The position numbers and the translations under genes are program-made. A DNA stretch of 39,907 nt, from the NCBI GenBank assembly GCA_902790015.1, contig CADAQF010000020.1, forward strand, positions 1-39,907, given 5' to 3'. This document shows positions 16,268 through 23,046 of this stretch, piece after piece. Within the stretch, counting starts at the first letter, position 1. Every line of letters starts with the position of its first letter. Origin of the DNA: an uncultured Eubacteriales bacterium (GTDB lineage: Bacteria > Bacillota > Clostridia > Christensenellales > Aristaeellaceae). A model generated the notes under the pieces. The model made no database searches. It had not been told where the DNA came from and saw nothing but the letters and a program-made list of their open reading frames with translations.

Positions 16268-16404
16268 GTGGTGGCCCGGCGGAATCAACGGGATAAGTGA
16301 AGACAAGTTTTTTCGCCGGGTCGGATGAGGTGGACCCCGCGTCTCCCTTCCTTACCACTATTCCTTGCCCAGGCAGTTTAGGCGGGTGCTCGCCTGGCTA
16401 ACCC

Positions 16405-16471
16405 AGGGCCTGCCGGCCCGTTCGTCGGTGAAAACGGTCCACCGGACCGTTTTCCGGGCCCTCCTCACCCC
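16405..16471 (+). repeat. Hairpin repeat module, copy 6 (67 bp, consensus-like)
   Basis: Arms GAAAACGGTCC (16430-16440) and GGACCGTTTTC (16444-16454) form a perfect 11-bp stem around ACC. The head is AGGGCCTGCCGGCCCGTTCG and the end GGGCCCTCCTCACCCC. It is directly followed, with no gap, by copy 7. Confidence 0.9.
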
Positions 16472-16538
16472 AGGGCCTGCCGGCCCGTTCGTCGGTGAAA
16501 ACGATTCACCGGATCGTTTTCCGGACCCTCCTCACCCC
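16472..16538 (+). repeat. Hairpin repeat module, copy 7 (67 bp, tandem with copy 6)
   Basis: Arms GAAAACGATTC (16497-16507) and GGATCGTTTTC (16511-16521) around ACC. Relative to copy 6, a G-C pair became A-T on both sides, and another pair became T-G, a wobble on this strand. Confidence 0.9.
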
Positions 16539-16633
16539 TCCGGGTGCCTGCGGCATCCGCCGAGTGAATCGGCGGACTTAGGGATTCCGTGACGGAAAGA
16601 ACAGATAGCGGTTTCACTTCTTCAGCTGTTTTT
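16539..16633 (+). repeat. Tail of the hairpin composite, right copy
   Basis: Contains GGGTGCC/GGCATCC (16542-16548 and 16552-16558), CCGCCGA/TCGGCGG (16557-16563 and 16569-16575), TTCCG/CGGAA, and a T-rich end with GTTTCACTT and TTCAGCT. It matches 10316-10416 in reverse. The Big_2 protein gene starts 63 bp downstream. Confidence 0.8.
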
Positions 16634-16695
16634 AGTCGATGATTTCAATCCGTTCACCTTTTTTCATTCGTGCGTTGTCCTGGAAAGGAAATAAC

Positions 16696-19600
16696 ATGAA
16701 CCGAAGTATCAGATGCATCATCGCGGGCTTATTCGCGTGTTTCGTCCTGTTCAGCGCGGGCGCCTGCCTGGCGGCGGGGGAGCTGAGCTTCCCCGAAAAA
16801 AAGATCACCCTGTACGAGGGCGAAAAAATGGCCGTGCCCCTGGTCATACAGGAAGGGCTGGAGGGAGACGTCAAATTCGTTTCTTCCAACCGAAAGATCG
16901 CCTTTGTGGACGACGAGGGGATGCTCAACGCCGTGGGCAAGGGCCAGGCCACCATATCCGCCTCGATGAAGGTGGGAAAAAGGACGTACGTGGCCAGGCT
17001 CACCGTCTCCGTCCGCCGGCAGGTGACGGGGATGAAGGTTTCCGAGAACAAGCTGACGATCCTGGAAAGGACGGAGGACGGCGTTCTTTTTGAAAAAGCG
17101 CTCAACGTGCTGGCGGACAGGCTGCATGACAGCTTCCCGGAGGAAATGCTTGAGACGGTGGACCGCCTGCTCATTTTAAGAAAGGGCGTCTCCGTCACCT
17201 TCCGGGTGACCATGCAGCCTGACGGCGCGTCGGACCGCACGTTTACCCTTTCGACCGATCAGAAGGACACGCTTAAGATCACCCAGAACGCCGTCAAGGG
17301 AATCAATCCGGGCGCGGGCTTCCTGACGGTCACCAGCGTATCCAACCCGATGGTCAGGACGATGTACCCCTATCTGGTGGTGACGCCCGTAAGCAAGGTG
17401 CTTTTGAAGGCTGAAAAGGATACCCTGAGCATCGGCGAACAGACACAGGTCGTGATGACCTGCGCTCCGGAGGAGGCCACGCTGCCCTGGGTCAGATGGA
17501 AAAGCGACAGCGAGCGCGTGGCCACGGTCGACCAGAACGGCCTGGTGACGGCCCATGCCAAGGGAAAGACGGCCATCCGCGCCATCACCGCCGACGGCTC
17601 GGAGCGCGTGAGCTATGTGAACGTGACGGTCGTGCAGCTGCCGGAGTCGGTCGCCATCGAAGGGGACAGCCCGGTGATACTGAACGTGGGGGAAAAGCAG
17701 CAGCTGAAGGCGGCCGTTTTACCCGAATCCGCCAGCGACAGGAAGGTCAGCTGGGTCTCCACGGATGAAACGGTGGCCACCGTCAGCGCAAACGGGACCG
17801 TGACCGCCGTGGGCCAGGGCCAGTGCGTGATACGCTGCGCAAGCCAGGCCCGGGAGCAGGTGCAGGCCGAAATGCCGGTGATCGTCGTGCAGCTGGTGTC
17901 GGAGGTCAGCTTCCCGCAGAAGGAAGGCACTCTGCTTACCGGCGACAGGGCGCTTCTGCGCGTTCTGACCGCCCCGGCGGACGCCACCAATTCCGCCGTT
18001 TCCTTTTCTTCCTCCGACCCACACGTGGCCGCCGTGGCGCAGGACGGCATCGTCACCGCCCTGGCTTCGGGAGACACGGTGATCACCGCCTCCGCCATGG
18101 ACGGAAGCGGCAAGGAAGACCGTTTCCGCCTGTCGGTCGTGCTCAGGCCGGAGCGGGTGGAGATCCACGAGCAGGGCCCGCTGAGCCTGCTGACCGGAAG
18201 GAAGCTTCAGGTCACCGCGGACGTTTACCCGCGCACGGAGGACAACCGGAAAATAGCCTGGGCCTCCACGGACGAAAGCGTCGCCCAGGTCAGTCCCGAG
18301 GGCATCGTCACCGGCAAGGCGGCGGGGGAATGCGACATCGTGGCCGTCAGCCAGAGTGACCCGTCCAAGACGGCGCGCATCCGACTGACCGTGCGGGAAC
18401 GGCTCAAGAAAATAGGCTTTACCGAAAGCCGGCTGACCGTGCGGGAGAGGGAAAGCGTCAATACGGCCCTGGTACTGGAGCCTGAAAACTTCCGCCTTAC
18501 AGATATTGCTTACACTTCCCGCGACGAAAGCGTGGCCACGGTGGACGGAAACGGCGTGATCACCGGCGTATCGCCCGGCAAAACGACCATCCGCGTAAGC
18601 GCGCTGGACGGTTCCGGCCGATACGGCCAGCTGACGGTGACCGTGCTCGAGTCTCCCAGAAGCCTTACCCTGGACGTATCCTCCCTGAAGCTGGCTATGG
18701 AGGATCAGGTGAGGCTGCAGGCCAAAGGGGCCAGCAGCGTGATTTGGGAGAGCGCGCGGCCCGACATCGCCACGGTGGACGAAAGCGGCCTGGTGACGGC
18801 CGTATCCCTGGGAAAAACGGAAATCATCTGTACGGTCAAGGATTTTCCGTCCCTTAAGGCCAGCGCCTACGTGACCGTGTGCCAGCCGGTCACCTCCATT
18901 CAGGTGACGCAGCCGGAGGTGGTCCTGTCCGCCGGCACGCAGATGCGGCTCAGCTGGGCGGTCTATCCGGGCGACGCGGAAAACCCCGGGGTCACCATGG
19001 AAAGCACGGACCCCAACGTGGCCGCCGTGGATCAGAGCGGCGTCGTCACCGGTCTTTCCAAAGGAACCTGCGAGGTCGTGCTCCGCGCGGCGGACGGGTT
19101 TGGCCAGGAGGCCCGGGTGAAGGTGACGGTGAACGCGGGCGCAGTGGCGCTCCGGGCGGAACCCGCCGGCCTGATATTGACAACGGGCGGCAAGGCGGTG
19201 CTGAATATTTATGCCGCAGGGGAGGAAGGAGCTACCTTCGGCATGATCTGGCAATCCGGCACGGAAAGCGTGGCCGTGGTGGCCGGGCGGGACAATCACC
19301 CGGAAGTGACCGGGGTGGGCGTCGGCTCCGCGCTGCTTACCGGCGTCACGCTGGACGGGATCTCCCGCATACAGGTGCCGGTCCGGGTGGAGGCACCTGT
19401 CCAGCCGCCGGCGGTCTCATCGCTGAAGCTTGAAGGAAGCAATGTCTCCCTCGCGCTTTTGTCAGGCGCGGAAAGGACGTTCACCCGCGTTTTGGTGCAG
19501 GTAAGCTTCTATGACCTGTTCGGCAGGCTGACCGCTGAACAGGCGGTAACCTACACCCTGCCGCTTTCCCCCGGGGCGGAAACGGTTCCGGAGGGCTTTG

Positions 19601-19788
19601 TCTGGGAAAAAGGCCAGGACGGCGCGCCGGTCCCCGGCCGGGTGACGGCCAGAGTGATCCGGGCGGAAAGCGACGGCACCGCATGGGACTATGACGAGAC
19701 GGTCTCCCCGCTGTATGAGGCCGTTTCCCCGGGATATCTGGGATACGTGCCGGGCGCGGGCGACGTGTCGATGCCGGAGGCGAACTGA
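16696..19788 (+). CDS. Secreted multi-domain Big_2 (bacterial Ig-like) protein
   Basis: A 1030-residue exported protein. A signal peptide (about 1-27, ending ACLAAG) is followed by about nine Ig-like Big_2 repeats, recognised by recurring segments of the type ESVATVDGNGVITGVSPGKT spaced about 85 residues apart. A separate C-terminal region starts near 900. A long non-repeat insert sits in the first quarter (about 115-220). No LPxTG motif, SLH domain or clear membrane anchor was seen, so attachment to the cell is unexplained. A weak lipobox-like SAGAC in the signal region is not convincing. AAAGGA precedes the ATG at 16696. Such proteins usually act as adhesins or surface spacers; the specific role is unknown. 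Confidence 0.85.
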   Translation: MNRSIRCIIAGLFACFVLFSAGACLAAGELSFPEKKITLYEGEKMAVPLVIQEGLEGDVKFVSSNRKIAFVDDEGMLNAVGKGQATISASMKVGKRTYVARLTVSVRRQVTGMKVSENKLTILERTEDGVLFEKALNVLADRLHDSFPEEMLETVDRLLILRKGVSVTFRVTMQPDGASDRTFTLSTDQKDTLKITQNAVKGINPGAGFLTVTSVSNPMVRTMYPYLVVTPVSKVLLKAEKDTLSIGEQTQVVMTCAPEEATLPWVRWKSDSERVATVDQNGLVTAHAKGKTAIRAITADGSERVSYVNVTVVQLPESVAIEGDSPVILNVGEKQQLKAAVLPESASDRKVSWVSTDETVATVSANGTVTAVGQGQCVIRCASQAREQVQAEMPVIVVQLVSEVSFPQKEGTLLTGDRALLRVLTAPADATNSAVSFSSSDPHVAAVAQDGIVTALASGDTVITASAMDGSGKEDRFRLSVVLRPERVEIHEQGPLSLLTGRKLQVTADVYPRTEDNRKIAWASTDESVAQVSPEGIVTGKAAGECDIVAVSQSDPSKTARIRLTVRERLKKIGFTESRLTVRERESVNTALVLEPENFRLTDIAYTSRDESVATVDGNGVITGVSPGKTTIRVSALDGSGRYGQLTVTVLESPRSLTLDVSSLKLAMEDQVRLQAKGASSVIWESARPDIATVDESGLVTAVSLGKTEIICTVKDFPSLKASAYVTVCQPVTSIQVTQPEVVLSAGTQMRLSWAVYPGDAENPGVTMESTDPNVAAVDQSGVVTGLSKGTCEVVLRAADGFGQEARVKVTVNAGAVALRAEPAGLILTTGGKAVLNIYAAGEEGATFGMIWQSGTESVAVVAGRDNHPEVTGVGVGSALLTGVTLDGISRIQVPVRVEAPVQPPAVSSLKLEGSNVSLALLSGAERTFTRVLVQVSFYDLFGRLTAEQAVTYTLPLSPGAETVPEGFVWEKGQDGAPVPGRVTARVIRAESDGTAWDYDETVSPLYEAVSPGYLGYVPGAGDVSMPEAN

Positions 19789-19860
19789 CGGCGGCTTTCT
19801 GATAACATTTTGCTGTACGAAAGTGTTCATGGAATGTTAATGTTTTTTTAAGGCAACCTG

Positions 19861-19869
19861 TGAGATAAT
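19861..19869 (+). promoter_or_regulatory. Extended -10 promoter of the foldase gene
   Basis: TGAGATAAT is an extended -10 element 40 bp before the start codon; the -35 region is only T-rich. Confidence 0.45.
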
Positions 19870-19908
19870 AGTGGACGAACCACCAAACGCGAAAGGATGG
19901 AAACCAAC

Positions 19909-21642
19909 ATGAATGTTCGTCAGTTCCTGGCTGTGCTGCTGGCCCTGCTGCTGACCGTGGGCTCCGCGCTGGCGGAAGTAACGGAAGCTCCCGCCGCGGA
20001 AACCGTCGTTCCCGCCGAAACCGAGGCGCCCGCCGAAGAGGCCGTCCCTGCCGAAACCGAAGCCCCCGCTGAAGAGGCCGTGCCCGCTGAAACTGAGGCA
20101 CCCGCCGAAGAGGCCGTGCCCGCCCAGACCGAAGCGCCGGCTGAAGCTCCCGCTCCTTCCGAAGCGCCCGCCGCGCAGAACCCGGTGCTGGTCACCATCA
20201 ACGGGGAGCCCATCTACAAAAGCGAGGCGGACGACCTGATCGCCAGATACGCCCAGCAGGGCGAGCAGTGGACCTACGCCCACGCCGTGGAACAGCTCAA
20301 GTTCAACCGCGTGCTGGAAAAGGTGATGCAGGAGGAAGGCTACCTGACCTTCACCGAGGCCGAGGAAGCTGAGATCCGCGAAGAAGTCCAGCAAATGTGG
20401 GACAGCTATGTGGAACAGTATGTTTCTTATTATCTTTCCGAGGATACCGAGGAAGCCCGCGAGGCCCTGCGCAAGCAGGCGGAAGAGACCCTTTACGCCA
20501 ACGGCCTGTCCATCGACACCGTGGTGGAAAGCGAAAAGCTGAACCACGCCTATGAGCGTCTCAGCGATTCCCTGGTGCCCGAAGCCGCCGTGACCGAGGA
20601 GATGATCCAGAACTATTATGCGCAGGTCGTGGCCCAGCATCAGTCCATGGTGGGCGAAAGCGCCTACATGCGCGAGCTGTATTCCTATATGTACGGGGAT
20701 ATCTATTATCTGCCCGCCGGCTACCGCAACGTATCCCATATCCTTCTGAAGGTGGACAGCGAGCTGCTGACCGCTTATACCGCCGCGAAGGAAAATTATG
20801 ACGCCCTGTCTGCCAAGTTTGAAGCCCAGCAGAAGGCCGCCCTGGAAGCCGAAAAGGCGGACGAGGTCGCCGCTGTCCGCCAGCAGCTGAACGACGCCTG
20901 GGCCGCCTATCAGGAAGCCAGGACCGCCTATGAGACCCTGACCGGCGAAAAGGTGGACGACGGCGCTGCCGGCCCCTTCGCGACCGAAGCCCCTGCGGCG
21001 ACTGAAGCGCCCGCCACGACGCAGGCGCCTGCCGAAGCCCCGGAAGCTACCGAAGCGCCCGCCGCGACGCAGGCGCCTGCCGAAGCCCCTGCCGCTACCG
21101 AAGCGCCGGCCGAAGAGCCCGTGACCGAGGAGCAGGTGGAAGCGGCCCGCCTGGCCATGGAAGAGGCCCGTGAGGCCGTGCTTTCCAGCAAGGCGGAAGC
21201 CCTGGCCGATATCGAGGCCCGTCTGGCCGCCGGCGAACCCTTTGAAGCCCTGATCGCCCAGTACAATGAAGACCCCGGCCTGGATCCGGCGACGGGCTAT
21301 CAGGTGCATCCGGAAAGCATCATGTGGGATCCCGTGTTCCGCGACGCCGCTTTCTCTGCCGAAATGGCGAAGCCCGGCGACCATTCCCTGCCGGTGATCG
21401 GCTCCTACGGCATCCATGTCCTCTATTACCTGAGCGACGCCGAAGCCGGCCCCGTCCCGATGACGGAAGCCATGCGCGCCGAATTTGTGGACACCCTGCG
21501 CGGCAGCATGATCAACGAGGCCGCCGCCAACATCTATCAGGAAAAGATCGCCGAACTGGAGATCGTGCAGGATACCGAGCTTATCAATTCCCTGGACGGC
21601 GCCGCCAACGACACCTCGCTGGAGTTCACGCCGGCTCAGTAA
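19909..21642 (+). CDS. Secreted parvulin-type peptidyl-prolyl isomerase with a TEAPA insertion
   Basis: A 577-residue exported foldase of the SurA/PrsA kind. After the signal peptide (1-22) comes a Glu/Ala/Pro tract made of four 12-residue repeats. A SurA_N-like helical chaperone region (about 95-270) follows. The parvulin domain begins at VSHILLKV (about 276) and resumes only near 427, ending in GSYGIHVLYYL (about 495-505). Between them lie a coiled coil and a second TEAPA-rich tract (about 360-404). There is no lipobox, unlike PrsA. The ATG at 19909 is chosen over one at 19897 because AAAGGA fits it. PPIase activity is inferred from the domain; the insertion could alter it. Confidence 0.85.
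   Translation: MNVRQFLAVLLALLLTVGSALAEVTEAPAAETVVPAETEAPAEEAVPAETEAPAEEAVPAETEAPAEEAVPAQTEAPAEAPAPSEAPAAQNPVLVTINGEPIYKSEADDLIARYAQQGEQWTYAHAVEQLKFNRVLEKVMQEEGYLTFTEAEEAEIREEVQQMWDSYVEQYVSYYLSEDTEEAREALRKQAEETLYANGLSIDTVVESEKLNHAYERLSDSLVPEAAVTEEMIQNYYAQVVAQHQSMVGESAYMRELYSYMYGDIYYLPAGYRNVSHILLKVDSELLTAYTAAKENYDALSAKFEAQQKAALEAEKADEVAAVRQQLNDAWAAYQEARTAYETLTGEKVDDGAAGPFATEAPAATEAPATTQAPAEAPEATEAPAATQAPAEAPAATEAPAEEPVTEEQVEAARLAMEEAREAVLSSKAEALADIEARLAAGEPFEALIAQYNEDPGLDPATGYQVHPESIMWDPVFRDAAFSAEMAKPGDHSLPVIGSYGIHVLYYLSDAEAGPVPMTEAMRAEFVDTLRGSMINEAAANIYQEKIAELEIVQDTELINSLDGAANDTSLEFTPAQ
20011..20154 (+). repeat. Coding tandem repeat, four 36-bp units
   Basis: Units begin at 20011, 20047, 20083 and 20119, and encode PAETEAPAEEAV and variants. 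The third bases differ between units, so the repeats are not very recent. Length variation between strains would be expected. Confidence 0.85.
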
Positions 21643-21661
21643 TATTTCGTACGCTCATCTG

Positions 21662-21689
21662 GGGCCGCCCCGCAAGGGACGGCCCTTTT
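21662..21689 (+). terminator. Terminator after the foldase gene
   Basis: GGGCCGCCCC (21662-21671) and GGGACGGCCC (21676-21685) pair over ten positions with one mismatch and loop GCAA, followed by TTTTG. Confidence 0.75.
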
Positions 21690-21704
21690 GAAAGGAAAAC
21701 GCCC

Positions 21705-22085
21705 ATGAAGCTGACCCTTTTGCCTATGCCCTTCACCGTGGCGCGGACAGCGGATACAAAGGATATCCCTGTGGACGGCGCCTTTGTATTCACCGCCAGG
21801 ACGGACACGGAGCTGTCCCTGGTGTGCCCGACCGGACTGGTTCCCTCCCGGACGCTTGCGCGGCAGGACGGCTGGCGCGCCTTCCGTTTTGAGGGAACGC
21901 TGGATTTTTCGCTGGTCGGCGTGCTGGCGAAGGTTTCCTCCCTGCTGGCACAAAGGGGGATCAGCATTTTCGCCGTTTCTACCTATCAGACGGACTACGT
22001 CCTGGTCCGCCAGGAACGATGGGAAGAAACCCTGGACGCCCTCAGGGCCGGCGGCTACGAGCTGTCTCCCCTTTCAGAGGAATAA
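21705..22085 (+). CDS. ACT-domain protein (CASTOR/aspartokinase-like type)
   Basis: A 126-residue cytoplasmic protein with two ACT-like halves. The second half (about 65-120) has the clear pattern LVGVLAKVSSLLAQRGISIFAVSTY, followed by DYVLVRQERWEETLDAL. Small proteins of this kind bind amino acids or similar ligands; the ligand is unknown. AAAGGA lies before the ATG at 21705. It sits between a terminator and the suf promoter; no promoter of its own was recognised, so it may depend on read-through. Confidence 0.8.
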   Translation: MKLTLLPMPFTVARTADTKDIPVDGAFVFTARTDTELSLVCPTGLVPSRTLARQDGWRAFRFEGTLDFSLVGVLAKVSSLLAQRGISIFAVSTYQTDYVLVRQERWEETLDALRAGGYELSPLSEE

Positions 22086-22195
22086 AGCGTAAATTCCCAA
22101 AGTAACTTCCACAGTGGAAAAGGGATGGAAGTTAGTCTGAGAAACGCTGCAGAGGAATAAAAGGACTAAAGTTCGGAATAGGCCGCCGTAATCTA

Positions 22196-22224
22196 TTGAC
22201 ACGGGCACCGGCTCGTGATAAGAT
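22196..22224 (+). promoter_or_regulatory. suf operon promoter
   Basis: A perfect -35 TTGACA (22196-22201), an optimal 17-bp spacer and -10 TAAGAT (22219-22224). The predicted start is near 22231, inside the adjacent inverted repeat, leaving a leader of about 50 bases. Confidence 0.85.
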
Positions 22225-22226
22225 TC

Positions 22227-22253
22227 TTTTGCCTACTGATTTGGTAGGCAAAA
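22227..22253 (+). promoter_or_regulatory. Inverted-repeat operator at the suf transcription start
   Basis: TTTTGCCTAC and GTAGGCAAAA are perfect 10-bp arms with the 7-bp spacer TGATTTG. The site covers the predicted start of transcription, where a bound repressor would block initiation. An Fe-S-sensing Rrf2-type regulator such as IscR is a plausible binder, by context only. Confidence 0.6.
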
Positions 22254-22283
22254 ATTGTGTCTACAGAACACCGGGAGGAATGA

Positions 22284-23039
22284 ATGTTGTCGGACGCTTT
22301 GCTGAAAGTGAGCGGTATGAACGTTTCCGTGGAGGACAAGCAGATCCTGCACGATATCGATTTGACGATACAGCCCGGGGAGACCCATGTGCTGATGGGC
22401 CCCAACGGCGCGGGCAAATCCACCCTGGGGTATGCGCTGATGGGTTCCCCCCGCTACAAGGTGACGGGAAGCCTGCTCCTTAAGGGCGAGGAGATCGTGT
22501 CCCTCCCGGCGGATCAGCGCGCGAAAAAGGGCATGTTCCTGTCCTTCCAGGAGCCGCTGGAGGTGCCGGGGCTGTCGCTGGAGAGCTTTCTGCGCAGCGC
22601 GGTATCCGAAAGGACCGGCGTCAAGGTCCGTCCCTGGGAGTTCCGCAAGCAGATGAAAAAGGTCATGGATCTGCTGGAGATCTCCCCCGAAAAGGCGGAA
22701 AGAGGCCTGAACGTGGGCTTTTCCGGCGGCGAAAAGAAGAAGGCGGAGATCCTGCAGATGCTTTTGTTCCGCCCGGATATCGCCATACTGGACGAAACGG
22801 ATTCCGGCCTGGACGTGGACGCCGTGCACCTGGTGGCGGAGGGCATCCGCACCTACCAGCAGGAAGCCGGCGGCGCCCTGCTGATCATCACCCATTCCAC
22901 CCGCATCCTGGAGCCCCTCAGGATCGACCGGACCCACATCATGGTGGACGGTACCCTGGTGCGCGAGGGAGACGCTTCCCTGGTCGCCCGGGTCAACGAG
23001 AGCGGCTACGATCAATTCATTCCAACCAAAGAGGCGTGA
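22284..23039 (+). CDS. sufC: Fe-S cluster assembly ATPase SufC
   Basis: A 251-residue ABC-type ATPase that drives the SufBCD scaffold in Fe-S cluster assembly in the cytoplasm. Walker A GPNGAGKST is near 39-47, the signature FSGGEKKKAEI near 146-156, Walker B IAILDETDSGLD near 169-180, and the switch His in THST near 212. GGGAGG precedes the ATG. It is the first gene of the suf operon; sufB begins 7 bp later. Confidence 0.97.
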   Translation: MLSDALLKVSGMNVSVEDKQILHDIDLTIQPGETHVLMGPNGAGKSTLGYALMGSPRYKVTGSLLLKGEEIVSLPADQRAKKGMFLSFQEPLEVPGLSLESFLRSAVSERTGVKVRPWEFRKQMKKVMDLLEISPEKAERGLNVGFSGGEKKKAEILQMLLFRPDIAILDETDSGLDVDAVHLVAEGIRTYQQEAGGALLIITHSTRILEPLRIDRTHIMVDGTLVREGDASLVARVNESGYDQFIPTKEA

Positions 23040-23046
23040 CATTCAC

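Noticed and set aside
10417..16538. CRISPR array
   Set aside because: The repeats are 67 bp, scattered in both orientations, without regular spacers, and no cas genes are present.
17719..19299. A 526-codon minus-strand frame opposite the Big_2 gene
   Set aside because: The plus frame has a signal peptide, repeated Ig-like domains and a ribosome site; the reverse frame has none.
19837..21417. A Gly/Phe/Arg-rich minus-strand frame opposite the foldase gene
   Set aside because: Its repetitive composition is simply the reverse of the TEAPA and EAPAEE coding repeats.
22103..22134. Possible attenuator with two alternative hairpins (TAACTTCC/GGAAGTTA and TTCCAC/GTGGAA)
   Set aside because: The arms overlap and would exclude each other, but the site is upstream of the strong suf promoter, has no U-tract and encodes no leader peptide, so no role can be supported.
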